Source: Aliivibrio_A kagoshimensis
GTDB lineage: Bacteria; Pseudomonadota; Gammaproteobacteria; Enterobacterales; Vibrionaceae
Direction of reading: 5' to 3'
Length of the DNA stretch: 18,338 nt
Assembly (NCBI RefSeq): GCF_050337105.1
Contig: NZ_JAKJSQ010000069.1
Span: forward strand, 1-18,338
Part shown: positions 7,372-15,052 of the stretch, piece after piece
Position numbering within the stretch: the first letter of the stretch is position 1
Layout: every line of letters begins with the position of its first letter
Notes under the pieces: model-generated
Database searches by the model: none
Told to the model about the DNA's origin: nothing
Seen by the model: the letters and a program-made list of their open reading frames with translations, nothing else
Program-made: the position numbers and the translations under genes

Positions 7372-7447
7372 TAAAGAAGATTCGACTGTTTATTGTTTTT
7401 TAAATATCGCACTCTAGAGATAACCAATAAAATGTGAGGATACTATT

Positions 7448-7711
7448 ATGAACAGATGTAGCAGCATCATCGGCACCGTTTTTGTATTGAGCAGCTTTTC
7501 TATTGCTGCAGAAGAGTATGCCAACTGCACGACTGAAGATAAAAATGAGGTGTGCCAAGCCTATTTAAATGGCGTAAAAATAAATTGTGAGGAGGCTTTT
7601 AAGAAGATATCTGCAGCGGAAGAGAAGAAAGCAGAAGAAGAGGGCTCTTTTATGGCTAGGGCGTTAGAGCAGAGAGCTGGACAGCGGATCAGGTCAAATG
7701 TTGGGATGTAA
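7448..7711 (+). CDS. Small exported cysteine-containing protein, unknown function
   Basis: I do not recognise this 87-residue protein. It begins with a plausible Sec signal peptide: MNR, a hydrophobic core at about residues 5-17, then SIAA with cleavage after A20 or A21. The mature part is only about 66 residues with three cysteines, C27, C36 and C47, in a spacing of 8 and 10 residues. A highly charged, Glu/Lys-rich and probably helical tail follows (about 49-65) and then an Arg/Gln-rich end. The odd cysteine number suggests one disulfide plus a free thiol, or a dimer. GAGGA at 7436-7440 is a good ribosome site for ATG 7448. It is divergent from nptA and behind a strong PhoB box, so a role in phosphate starvation is inferred. 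nhaR begins 79 bp later with no clear terminator between. Confidence 0.75.
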   Translation: MNRCSSIIGTVFVLSSFSIAAEEYANCTTEDKNEVCQAYLNGVKINCEEAFKKISAAEEKKAEEEGSFMARALEQRAGQRIRSNVGM

Positions 7712-7790
7712 TTAAAGTCTATTCTTATATTGAAAGCGTTTTACTAACTGTCATAATTGTTTAGTTAATTGCAGTTCTTTATGGAGTGTC

Positions 7791-8681
7791 ATGTCTCATC
7801 TTAACTATAACCATCTTTACTACTATTGGATGGTTTGCAAAAAAGGCTCAGTGACAAAAGCCGCAGAAGCTCTATTCCTTACCCCACAGACGGTAACGGG
7901 CCAGATAAAAGCATTAGAAGATCGAATGGATGGCAAGCTGACTAAGCGTAATGGCCGAAGTATCGAACCGACTGAGCTCGGTCAGTTAGTCTATAAGTAT
8001 GCCGATCGCATGTTTGGTTTAAGCTATGAAATGCTTGATATAGTCAACTACTCTCAAAAAGAGAATGTACTGCTGGATGTCGGTGTTGCTGATGCCCTTT
8101 CTAAGCGGTTGGTTAGCCAGATCCTTGTAGAGACAGTACCTGAAGATAGCAGCATTCACCTGCGATGCTTTGAATCGACCCATGAACTGCTTTTAGAGAA
8201 GTTGTCTGAACATAAACTCGATATGATCTTATCGGATTACCCTGTCGACTCGACACAAAGCCCCGGACTGTTTAGTAAAAAACTGGGGGAGTGTAATATG
8301 AGTTTCTTTAGTCAGAAAGCGATTCAACTTGATGACTTCCCAGCGGATTTAGAAAAACATCGTCTATTGATTCCTGGCAGTCGAACGTCAATGGGCAGAA
8401 AATTGATCCAGTGGTTTGATCAGCAGGGCATTCAACCAAACGTCTTGGGTGAATTTGATGATGCAGCCTTAATGAAATCTTTTGCACGTTATAACAACGT
8501 GATCTTTTTAGCCCCTCAAATCTATCAAAAAGAGATGGATGGTAGTGTTCCTCTATATCAGGTTGCGAAGGTAGCTGAATTAAAAGAGGAGTATTACGTT
8601 ATTTTCGCAGAAAGAATGATACAGCACCCTGCTGTAAAAAGTATTTGCGAAACCGATTTCGACTCTCTTTTCTGCGTATAG
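7791..8681 (+). CDS. nhaR: LysR-family transcriptional activator NhaR
   Basis: This 296-residue cytoplasmic DNA-binding regulator matches E. coli NhaR (301) throughout: NYNHLYYYWMV at the start, a winged helix-turn-helix at about residues 20-41 (SVTKAAEALF, LTPQTVTGQI), then the co-inducer domain with DVGVADALSKRLV, LRCFESTHELLLEKLS and GEFDDAALMKSF, ending with FAERMIQHPAVKSIC. In E. coli NhaR responds to Na+ and activates the antiporter gene nhaA and also osmC and pga. Here nhaA is not adjacent, but the position one gene from rpsT is shared with E. coli. The start is ATG 7791 with GGAG at 7783-7786, only four bases away. Targets in this organism cannot be inferred from the window. Confidence 0.95.
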   Translation: MSHLNYNHLYYYWMVCKKGSVTKAAEALFLTPQTVTGQIKALEDRMDGKLTKRNGRSIEPTELGQLVYKYADRMFGLSYEMLDIVNYSQKENVLLDVGVADALSKRLVSQILVETVPEDSSIHLRCFESTHELLLEKLSEHKLDMILSDYPVDSTQSPGLFSKKLGECNMSFFSQKAIQLDDFPADLEKHRLLIPGSRTSMGRKLIQWFDQQGIQPNVLGEFDDAALMKSFARYNNVIFLAPQIYQKEMDGSVPLYQVAKVAELKEEYYVIFAERMIQHPAVKSICETDFDSLFCV

Positions 8682-8766
8682 CCTTTATCTCTCTTTGCTG
8701 ATGTAAAACAGTAGTATTCTTCATTCACATTTAGTAAATTAGCATCAACTTAACTAAAGGCTCTGA

Positions 8767-9063
8767 ATGATGGATTTGAAGAGAATGCAACAGAACAGCG
8801 GACAAGCTGTTGTGTTATTAAAGGCAATGGCCAATGAACGCCGCTTGTTTATTTTATGCTACTTGCTTGACGGTGAGATGTCCGTTGGTGTTATGTGCGA
8901 TAAATTAGGACTTAGCCAATCGGCGCTTTCACAGCACCTCGCTTGGTTGCGACGTGATGAGCTTGTCCAGACCAGAAAAGAGTCACAAACCGTCTATTAC
9001 TCGATAAAGAGCGCCGAAGTAAGAGCGATGATTCAACTTCTGCACGATCTTTACTGCAAATAA
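8767..9063 (+). CDS. hlyU: HlyU, ArsR/SmtB-family transcriptional regulator
   Basis: HlyU is a small dimeric winged-helix regulator that in pathogenic vibrios raises haemolysin or RTX toxin expression, largely by displacing H-NS. The 98-residue protein carries the HlyU core AVVLLKAMANERRL, the recognition helix LSQSALSQHLAWLRRD, the wing TRKESQTVYYSI and the C-terminal MIQLLHDLYCK. The metal-binding cysteines of classical ArsR proteins are not apparent. C31 and C97 lie 66 residues apart, the same spacing as the redox-active C38/C104 that I recall for V. cholerae HlyU. A third cysteine, C44, is extra. Two adjacent ATGs (8767, 8770) are possible starts behind AAAGG at 8756-8760. It is co-directional with nhaR (85 bp apart) and convergent with rpsT. 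Its targets lie outside the window. Confidence 0.92.
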   Translation: MMDLKRMQQNSGQAVVLLKAMANERRLFILCYLLDGEMSVGVMCDKLGLSQSALSQHLAWLRRDELVQTRKESQTVYYSIKSAEVRAMIQLLHDLYCK

Positions 9064-9097
9064 AAACGTTATTTAAAACACCAAAATGCAGATATAA

Positions 9098-9121
9098 AAA
9101 AACCGGCCAAGGCCGGTTTTT
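9098..9121. terminator. Bidirectional terminator between hlyU and rpsT
   Basis: AAAAACCGGCC (9098-9108) and GGCCGGTTTTT (9111-9121) form a perfect GC-rich stem with an AA centre and A/T flanks on both sides. It can end hlyU (plus) and rpsT (minus). Confidence 0.93.
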
Positions 9122-9145
9122 ATTTCTGAACAATAAAAGTGCTAA

Positions 9146-9406
9146 TTAAAGCGCTTTGATTGCTGCAGTGAAGCGAGACTTATGACGAGCTGCTTTATTC
9201 TTATGAATAAGGCCTTTGCCTGCCATACGGTCCAAAATTGGTGTAACTGCTGCAAGTTCTGCAGTCGCTGCTTCTTTATCGCCTGCTTCAATTGCTGCGA
9301 TAGTTTTTTTCATGTAAGTACGCATCATAGAGCGACGGCTAGCGTTATGCTGGCGACGTTTCTCAGACTGGATAGCGCGTTTCTTAGCAGATTTACTATT
9401 AGCCAA
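9146..9406 (-). CDS. rpsT: 30S ribosomal protein S20
   Basis: S20 binds 16S rRNA early in assembly of the small ribosomal subunit. The 86-residue, Lys/Arg/Ala-rich protein matches the family end to end: ANSKSAKKRAIQSEKRRQHN, ASRRSMMRTYMKK and GLIHKNKAARHKSRFTAAI. The start codon is TTG (9406-9404) with GGAG at 9418-9415, eight bases away. No in-frame ATG precedes the conserved N-terminus. E. coli rpsT also begins with UUG, and that weak start is part of S20 translational autoregulation; similar control here is inference. It is transcribed from a sigma70-type promoter at 9480-9452 and is convergent with hlyU. murJ starts divergently 207 bp away. Confidence 0.97.
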   Translation of the reverse strand: MANSKSAKKRAIQSEKRRQHNASRRSMMRTYMKKTIAAIEAGDKEAATAELAAVTPILDRMAGKGLIHKNKAARHKSRFTAAIKAL

Positions 9407-9451
9407 GGGTCTAACTCCAAACTTTGATTCGGTGAAAATTTAAGGTCGAGA

Positions 9452-9480
9452 ACTATGCCTAGACTAACCGAATTTGTCAA
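9452..9480 (-). promoter_or_regulatory. Sigma70-type promoter of rpsT
   Basis: On the minus strand there is a perfect TTGACA -35 (9480-9475), a 17-bp spacer and CATAGT (9457-9452, 4 of 6 to TATAAT). The predicted start near 9445 gives a leader of about 39 bases. This fits a strong ribosomal-protein promoter. Confidence 0.7.
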
Positions 9481-9532
9481 ATGATTTGTGTAAATTATCG
9501 TCATCAGCAAAACAAGTCATGGTGATAACGGA

Positions 9533-9560
9533 TTAACACGGTTAAGATGGCAGGTATTCT
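9533..9560 (+). promoter_or_regulatory. Candidate promoter of murJ
   Basis: TTAACA (9533-9538, 5 of 6 to the -35 consensus), a 16-bp spacer and TATTCT (9555-9560, 4 of 6) are correctly placed for a start near 9567, about 47 bases before the murJ GTG. The gap has no other obvious plus-strand promoter. Confidence 0.4.
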
Positions 9561-9613
9561 ATCAGCATTCCTTTGTGTTGTAAGCTTTAGTATTCATCTT
9601 TTCGAGGTTTTTT

Positions 9614-11173
9614 GTGAGTAAACGTCTTTTACGTTCAGGAATGATAGTAAGTATCATGACTTTAGTCTCCCGTGTTTTAGGTTTAGTGCGTGATGTCGTG
9701 GTCGCAAACCTAATGGGAGCGGGGGCTTCAGCGGATGTTTTCTTTTTTGCTAATAAAATTCCTAACTTTTTACGTCGATTGTTTGCTGAAGGTGCTTTTT
9801 CTCAAGCTTTTGTCCCTGTTCTCACAGAATCTCACGCAGAAGGCGATTTAGATAAGACAAGAGAGCTGATTGCGAAAGTATCAGGAACACTTGGTGCGAT
9901 TGTTACGCTAGTAACGATACTCGGTGTATTGGGTTCGGGAGTGGTTACTGCTCTATTTGGAGCGGGCTGGTTCATTGATTGGTTAAACGGCGGTCCTAAT
10001 GGCGAAAAGTTTGAGCTGGCCAGTTTGATGTTGAAGATTACCTTCCCCTATTTGTGGTTCATTACTTTTGTCGCCTTGTCTGGAGCCATCCTCAATACGC
10101 TAGGAAAATTTGCGGTCTCTTCATTCACTCCCGTGTTTTTAAATATCTCAATCATCGCGTGTGCTACTTTTATCGCGCCCAACTTATCACAGCCTGAAAT
10201 AGGCTTAGCCATTGGCGTGTTTTTAGGTGGACTCATTCAATTCCTATTTCAAATTCCTTTTTTGATTAAGGAGAAGGTTTTTGTACGACCTAAGTGGGGG
10301 TGGCGTGATCCTGGTGTAGTTAAAATCAGAACCTTAATGATCCCGGCGTTATTTGGGGTATCAGTGAGCCAAATTAATTTATTGTTTGATACCTTTATTG
10401 CCAGTTTCTTAGCAACGGGCTCCATCAGTTGGCTCTACTACTCCGACCGATTGTTAGAGTTCCCATTAGGTTTGTTTGGAATCGCTATTGCAACGGTAAT
10501 CCTTCCGGCCTTATCAAGAAAACATGTTGATTCAGAACCTCAAGAGTTTGCGCAAACCATGGATTGGGGCGTACGTATGGTCTTACTGCTTGGGATTCCG
10601 GCCATGTTAGGGTTAATGGTGTTAGCCAAACCCATGTTAATGGTGCTATTTATGCGAGGGGAGTTTACCCCTACAGATGTACATAACGCCTCTTTATCTC
10701 TGCTTGCGTATGCTTCTGGTTTACTTAATTTCATGTTGATCAAGGTGTTAGCTCCGGGTTACTACGCAAGGCAAGATACAAAAACACCTGTTAAATATGG
10801 GATTATAGCGATGGCAACGAACATGGTATTTAATGCGATTTTTGCTTCAATGTATGGTTATGTTGGATTGGCAATGGCAACGGCTCTTTCAGCGCTGGTG
10901 AATGCGGGGCTGTTGTATAGAGGCCTACACCGTGCTGAGATCTATCAATTCTCCAAGCAGACACTATTGTTTGTCGGTAAGTTAGTACTGGCTGGCATTA
11001 TGCTGGTGGTCACGCTTTTGTGGTTTTTACCAAGTTTGGATGTATGGGTTGGTTGGAGCTTATTGAAGCGAATTGAGATTCTAGTGGGAATGATTGGACT
11101 TGGTGCTGGTGTTTACGTCATCTCGGCACTGCTGTTTGGTGTTAGATTGCATCATCTTAAAGTAGAAAGTTAA
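9614..11173 (+). CDS. murJ: Lipid II flippase MurJ (MviN)
   Basis: MurJ flips lipid II, the peptidoglycan precursor on its undecaprenyl carrier, across the inner membrane. The 519-residue protein is hydrophobic throughout, as expected for the 14-helix MOP-superfamily fold. The N-terminal signature SRVLGLVRD (19-27), then GAGASADVFFFANKIPNFLRR (to R55) and LFAEGAFSQAFVPVLTE are typical. R20, R26, D41 and R54 align, offset by two, with E. coli R18, R24, D39 and R52, which are important for function. The start is GTG at 9614 with GAGG at 9604-9607, six bases away. An upstream candidate promoter lies at 9533-9560. It is divergent from rpsT and 84 bp from ribF. In E. coli murJ is not at this locus, so the link to ribF-ileS-lspA differs from enteric order. 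Confidence 0.96.
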   Translation: MSKRLLRSGMIVSIMTLVSRVLGLVRDVVVANLMGAGASADVFFFANKIPNFLRRLFAEGAFSQAFVPVLTESHAEGDLDKTRELIAKVSGTLGAIVTLVTILGVLGSGVVTALFGAGWFIDWLNGGPNGEKFELASLMLKITFPYLWFITFVALSGAILNTLGKFAVSSFTPVFLNISIIACATFIAPNLSQPEIGLAIGVFLGGLIQFLFQIPFLIKEKVFVRPKWGWRDPGVVKIRTLMIPALFGVSVSQINLLFDTFIASFLATGSISWLYYSDRLLEFPLGLFGIAIATVILPALSRKHVDSEPQEFAQTMDWGVRMVLLLGIPAMLGLMVLAKPMLMVLFMRGEFTPTDVHNASLSLLAYASGLLNFMLIKVLAPGYYARQDTKTPVKYGIIAMATNMVFNAIFASMYGYVGLAMATALSALVNAGLLYRGLHRAEIYQFSKQTLLFVGKLVLAGIMLVVTLLWFLPSLDVWVGWSLLKRIEILVGMIGLGAGVYVISALLFGVRLHHLKVES

Positions 11174-11189
11174 TGGTGAGCTAAGGCAA

Positions 11190-11218
11190 TACCCAAAACC
11201 GTACTGATAGTATATAAT
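11190..11218 (+). promoter_or_regulatory. Candidate promoter of ribF
   Basis: A perfect TATAAT lies at 11213-11218. At 17-bp spacing the -35 position (11190-11195, TACCCA) matches only 3 of 6, so it is a weak or activator-dependent candidate. The -10 lies inside a loose inverted repeat, AAAACCG (11195-11201) and CGGTTTT (11223-11229) followed by Ts. That repeat could alternatively act as a weak terminator after murJ. Confidence 0.35.
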
Positions 11219-11257
11219 TCGTCGGTTTTTTGTCTCCAATAGTAGTGATAAAGCAGA

Positions 11258-12193
11258 ATGGAATTAATTCGAGGGATTCATAACATACGCGCTAGCCACC
11301 ATGGCTGCGTTTTAACCATTGGAAATTTTGATGGCGTTCATCTTGGGCATCATCAATTAATTCAGCAGGTTAGTGAAAAAGCAAGTGAGTTAGGCTTGCC
11401 CTCGATGGTCATGACATTTGAGCCACAACCACTGGAGCTATTTTTAGGTGAAAATGCACCAGCACGCTTAACCCGTTTTCGCGACAAGTACGTTCAATTG
11501 AGTAAATTAAACTTAGCGCGATTATTGTGTATTAATTTCAATCAAGATTTTGCCAATATTGAAGCCGATGAGTTTATACGAAGCTTGTTGGTTGAGCGTT
11601 TGGGTGTTAAGTTTCTAGTGGTCGGTGATGACTTTTCGTTTGGCCGCAATCGTAGCGGAAATTTTTCTCTATTAGAGCAAGCGGGAAAGAAGTACGGATT
11701 CACCGTGGTGAGTACACAGAGTTTCTGTTTATCTCAGCAACGAGTCAGTAGCACGTGTATTCGTGAAGCGTTAGCCAATGATGAGCTAGAGAGCGTATCG
11801 TTAATGCTTGGTAGGCAATACAGCATGACAGGTCGTGTCTCACATGGTCAAAAGTTAGGCCGTACTATTGGTTTTCCAACCGCGAATATTCCACTGAAAA
11901 GACGCGTCTCTCCGGTATCCGGTGTGTATGTCGTTAAAGTCAAAGGTTTTGGCAACAGCGCCATTGGTGGTGTTGCAAATATTGGTAATCGCCCAACAGT
12001 AGATGGGGTGCGCCAGCAGCTAGAAGTTCACTTATTTGATTTTACCGCCAATCTATATGGCAAACAGCTTGAAGTTGAACTTCTACATAAATTGCGAGAA
12101 GAGATAAAATTTGACTCTTTTGAAGCATTAAAGAAACAAATCGAATCAGATGCTCAGAAAGCTCGGGTGTGGCTTTCTGAAAATAATAATTAA
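11258..12193 (+). CDS. ribF: Bifunctional riboflavin kinase/FAD synthetase RibF
   Basis: RibF phosphorylates riboflavin to FMN and adenylates FMN to FAD in the cytoplasm. The 311-residue length is typical (313 in E. coli). The N-terminal nucleotidyltransferase (FAD synthetase) domain shows TIGNFDGVHLGHHQL (20-34), TFEPQP (53-58), VVGDDFSFGR (121-130) and SSTCIREAL (164-172). The C-terminal flavokinase domain starts near 183, with GRVSHGQKLGRTIGFPTAN and the PTAN motif at 207-210, which helps bind the nucleotide and Mg. ATG 11258 follows GATAAAGCAGA, a weak ribosome site. ileS starts 30 bases after the stop, the same ribF-ileS-lspA order as in E. coli, so these are one operon. Confidence 0.97.
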   Translation: MELIRGIHNIRASHHGCVLTIGNFDGVHLGHHQLIQQVSEKASELGLPSMVMTFEPQPLELFLGENAPARLTRFRDKYVQLSKLNLARLLCINFNQDFANIEADEFIRSLLVERLGVKFLVVGDDFSFGRNRSGNFSLLEQAGKKYGFTVVSTQSFCLSQQRVSSTCIREALANDELESVSLMLGRQYSMTGRVSHGQKLGRTIGFPTANIPLKRRVSPVSGVYVVKVKGFGNSAIGGVANIGNRPTVDGVRQQLEVHLFDFTANLYGKQLEVELLHKLREEIKFDSFEALKKQIESDAQKARVWLSENNN

Positions 12194-12223
12194 CTTCGCC
12201 CAAGTTAACGGAATTAAGAATCA

Positions 12224-15052
12224 ATGAGTGACTATAAAGATACCCTGAACCTACCTGAAACAGGGTTTCCTATGCGTGGTAACCTGGCCAACCGTGAGCC
12301 AGCAATGCTTAAACGTTGGAATGACGCTGATCTTTACGGTGAAATCCGCAAAGCTAAGAAAGGTAAAAAATCTTTCATATTGCACGATGGCCCTCCTTAC
12401 GCCAACGGTGATATTCATATTGGTCATGCTCTAAATAAAATTCTTAAAGATATTATTATTAAGTCAAAGACGCTGTCTGGTTTTGACTCACCATATATTC
12501 CAGGTTGGGATTGTCATGGTCTTCCTATCGAGTTAATGGTAGAGAAGAAAGTCGGCAAACCAGGACATAAAGTGACGGCGGCTGAATTTCGTGAAAAGTG
12601 CCGTACTTACGCCGCTGGACAAGTTGAAGGCCAAAAAGAGAGTTTCATTCGTTTAGGTATCTTAGGTGAGTGGGACAAGCCTTATCGCACCATGGATTTT
12701 GCAACTGAAGCGAACATTATTCGTTCATTGGGTACCATTGCTGATAAGGGACATCTACTGAAAGGGTTTAAACCTGTTCACTGGTGTACCGATTGTGGTT
12801 CTGCATTGGCAGAAGCTGAAGTTGAATATCAAGACAAAGTATCCCCGTCGATTGATGTTACATTCAAAGCGGTGGATGAAGCCGCTGTATTGGCTAAGTT
12901 CAACTTCGATGGTGAGCAGGGCCGAGGCGATATCTCAGTGGTTATCTGGACCACGACACCTTGGACTATGCCAGCTAACCGCGCGGTTGCTATGCATGAA
13001 GATCTTGAGTACGTATTAATCCAAGTTGAAGGTAATGCACCACAACGTCTGATTTTAGCCACAGAGCTTGCAGATAGCGTGCTACAACGTGCGGGTATTG
13101 AGAACTTCTCTAAATTAGGCTTCTGTAAAGGTGCTGACTTAGAGCTATTACGCTTTAACCATCCATTCTACCGTTTTGATGTGCCTATCGTTCTTGGTGA
13201 ACATGTAACGACTGAATCGGGTACGGGGTGTGTACATACTGCACCAGGTCACGGCCAAGAAGATTTCGTGGTTGGTAAAAAATATGACTTAGAAGTGGCT
13301 AACCCAGTGGGCAGTAATGGTGTTTACTTACCAGATACTGAATTATTTGCAGGTCAGCACGTATTTAAAGCCAATGCCGCGGTGGTTGAAACGCTTAAAG
13401 AGCATGGTTCTCTGCTGCATCATGAAAATTATGAACACAGTTACCCACACTGCTGGCGTCATAAAACCCCAATTATTTTCCGCGCGACGCCACAATGGTT
13501 CATTTCAATGGATCAAGCGGGCTTACGAGCCAAAGCACTTGAAGAAGTGAAAAACGTACAGTGGATGCCTGAGTGGGGTCAAAGCCGTATTGAAGGGATG
13601 ATTGAAGGTCGCCCTGAGTGGTGTATCTCTCGTCAACGTACTTGGGGTGTACCAATTGCCCTATTTGTACATAAAGAGACTCAAGAGCTTCACCCTAAGA
13701 GCAGCGAGCTTATTGAAAAAGTAGCGAAGTTGGTTGAAGAAAAAGGCATTCAAGCATGGTGGGACCTAGACGCTGCAGAGCTAATGGGCTCAGACGATGC
13801 TGAACACTATGAAAAAGTACTGGATACGCTGGATGTCTGGTTTGATTCAGGTGTTACTCATTCATCGGTCGTTGACAGCCGCGAAGAGTTTAACGGTAAC
13901 AGTGCGGATCTCTATCTTGAAGGTTCAGATCAACACCGTGGTTGGTTCCAGTCGTCGTTGATCTCGTCAGTAGCAATGAAAGATAAAGCCCCATACAAGC
14001 AAGTGTTAACGCATGGTTTTGTTGTTGATGGTAAAGGCCGTAAGATGTCAAAATCCATCGGTAACGTAATCGCGCCAAAAGACGTCACTAATAACCTTGG
14101 CGCTGATATTCTGCGTCTATGGGTCGCATCAACGGACTCAACCGGTGAAGTTGCCGTATCTGATGAGATTTTAAAACGTTCAGCGGACGCTTACCGCCGT
14201 ATTCGTAATACCGCACGTTTCTTCTTAGCAAACTTAAGTGGTTTCAATCCTGAAACGGATCTTGTCCCTGCGAAAGATATGGTCGCTCTGGATCGTTGGG
14301 CTGTTGGACGTGCTTTCGCTGCACAAGAAGAGATTATTAAGTCTTACGATGAGTATAACTTCCACAATGTAACGCAACGTTTGATGCAGTTCTGCTCAAT
14401 TGAAATGGGCTCATTCTACTTAGACGTCATTAAAGATCGCCAATACACGGCAAAACAGGGTGGTCACGCTCAACGCAGTTGCCAGAGTGCGCTTTACTAC
14501 ATTGTTGAAGCACTGGTTCGCTGGATGGCGCCAATTATGTCATTCACAGCAGATGAAATCTGGAATGAGATGCCAGGTCAGCGTGATAAGTTTGTCTTTA
14601 CTGGCGAATGGTACCAAGGACTGTTTGACCTTGACGAAAATGAAGAGCTGGGTAATGAATTCTGGTCTGACATTCAACAGGTTCGTGGTGCAGTAAACAA
14701 ACTGCTTGAAGCGGCACGTGGTGAGAAGATCATCGGTGGAGCATTGCAGGCAGAAGTCACGTTATACGCTTCTGCTGAGCTGGCTGAGAAGATGAACAAG
14801 TTAGAAGATGAACTTCGTTTTGTTCTTCTTACCTCAAAAGCAGATGTAGTGGTTACAGACTCCAAACCTGCTGACGCTCAAGAGACGGATGTTGATGGTC
14901 TGTTTGTGACCGTTAAAGCCTCAGAAGAGCAGAAGTGTGACCGCTGTTGGCACCATGTTGCCGACGTAGGTAGCGTTGAAGGCCACTCTGATGTTTGTAG
15001 CCGCTGTGTAACTAACGTAGATGGAGACGGTGAAGTCCGTCAATACGTTTAA
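12224..15052 (+). CDS. ileS: Isoleucyl-tRNA synthetase IleS
   Basis: IleS charges tRNA-Ile with isoleucine and edits misactivated valine. The 942-residue class I synthetase is close to E. coli IleS (938). The HIGH motif is at residues 65-68 within GPPYANGDIHIGHALNK. The CP1 editing domain lies in the middle, with VVIWTTTPWTMPANRA and a GTGCVHTAPGHGQEDF stretch carrying the editing-site residues. KMSKS is at 607-611. The anticodon-binding helical domain follows, and a C-terminal zinc finger has C905, C908, C925 and C928, as in the E. coli type of enzyme. The ribosome site before ATG 12224 is poor (GGAATTAAGAATC), so coupling with ribF may matter. The stop overlaps the lspA start by one base in TAATG. 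Codon use appears more biased toward frequent codons than in its neighbours, as expected for a highly expressed gene; I judged this by eye only. Confidence 0.98.
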   Translation: MSDYKDTLNLPETGFPMRGNLANREPAMLKRWNDADLYGEIRKAKKGKKSFILHDGPPYANGDIHIGHALNKILKDIIIKSKTLSGFDSPYIPGWDCHGLPIELMVEKKVGKPGHKVTAAEFREKCRTYAAGQVEGQKESFIRLGILGEWDKPYRTMDFATEANIIRSLGTIADKGHLLKGFKPVHWCTDCGSALAEAEVEYQDKVSPSIDVTFKAVDEAAVLAKFNFDGEQGRGDISVVIWTTTPWTMPANRAVAMHEDLEYVLIQVEGNAPQRLILATELADSVLQRAGIENFSKLGFCKGADLELLRFNHPFYRFDVPIVLGEHVTTESGTGCVHTAPGHGQEDFVVGKKYDLEVANPVGSNGVYLPDTELFAGQHVFKANAAVVETLKEHGSLLHHENYEHSYPHCWRHKTPIIFRATPQWFISMDQAGLRAKALEEVKNVQWMPEWGQSRIEGMIEGRPEWCISRQRTWGVPIALFVHKETQELHPKSSELIEKVAKLVEEKGIQAWWDLDAAELMGSDDAEHYEKVLDTLDVWFDSGVTHSSVVDSREEFNGNSADLYLEGSDQHRGWFQSSLISSVAMKDKAPYKQVLTHGFVVDGKGRKMSKSIGNVIAPKDVTNNLGADILRLWVASTDSTGEVAVSDEILKRSADAYRRIRNTARFFLANLSGFNPETDLVPAKDMVALDRWAVGRAFAAQEEIIKSYDEYNFHNVTQRLMQFCSIEMGSFYLDVIKDRQYTAKQGGHAQRSCQSALYYIVEALVRWMAPIMSFTADEIWNEMPGQRDKFVFTGEWYQGLFDLDENEELGNEFWSDIQQVRGAVNKLLEAARGEKIIGGALQAEVTLYASAELAEKMNKLEDELRFVLLTSKADVVVTDSKPADAQETDVDGLFVTVKASEEQKCDRCWHHVADVGSVEGHSDVCSRCVTNVDGDGEVRQYV

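Larger units (their letters stand above)
7053..7447. promoter_or_regulatory. Divergent control region between nptA and the 7448 gene
   Basis: This AT-rich 395-bp gap has no gene. It holds a PhoB-like promoter for nptA (7103-7136), a further TTTTGTCAG near 7263-7270, ATGTCAG at 7286-7292, a near-perfect PhoB box at 7295-7312, a strong hairpin at 7343-7371 and a GAGGA ribosome site at 7436-7440. Repeated TGTCA motifs between 7263 and 7312 suggest several PhoB monomers could bind side by side, although spacings other than 11 bp weaken the outer copies. Confidence 0.6.

Noticed and set aside
7756..7775. CTGTCATAATTGTTTAGT-like PhoB box upstream of nhaR
   Set aside because: Only the first 7-mer (CTGTCAT) fits; the second half GTTTAGT matches the repeat poorly, so no PhoB site is claimed.
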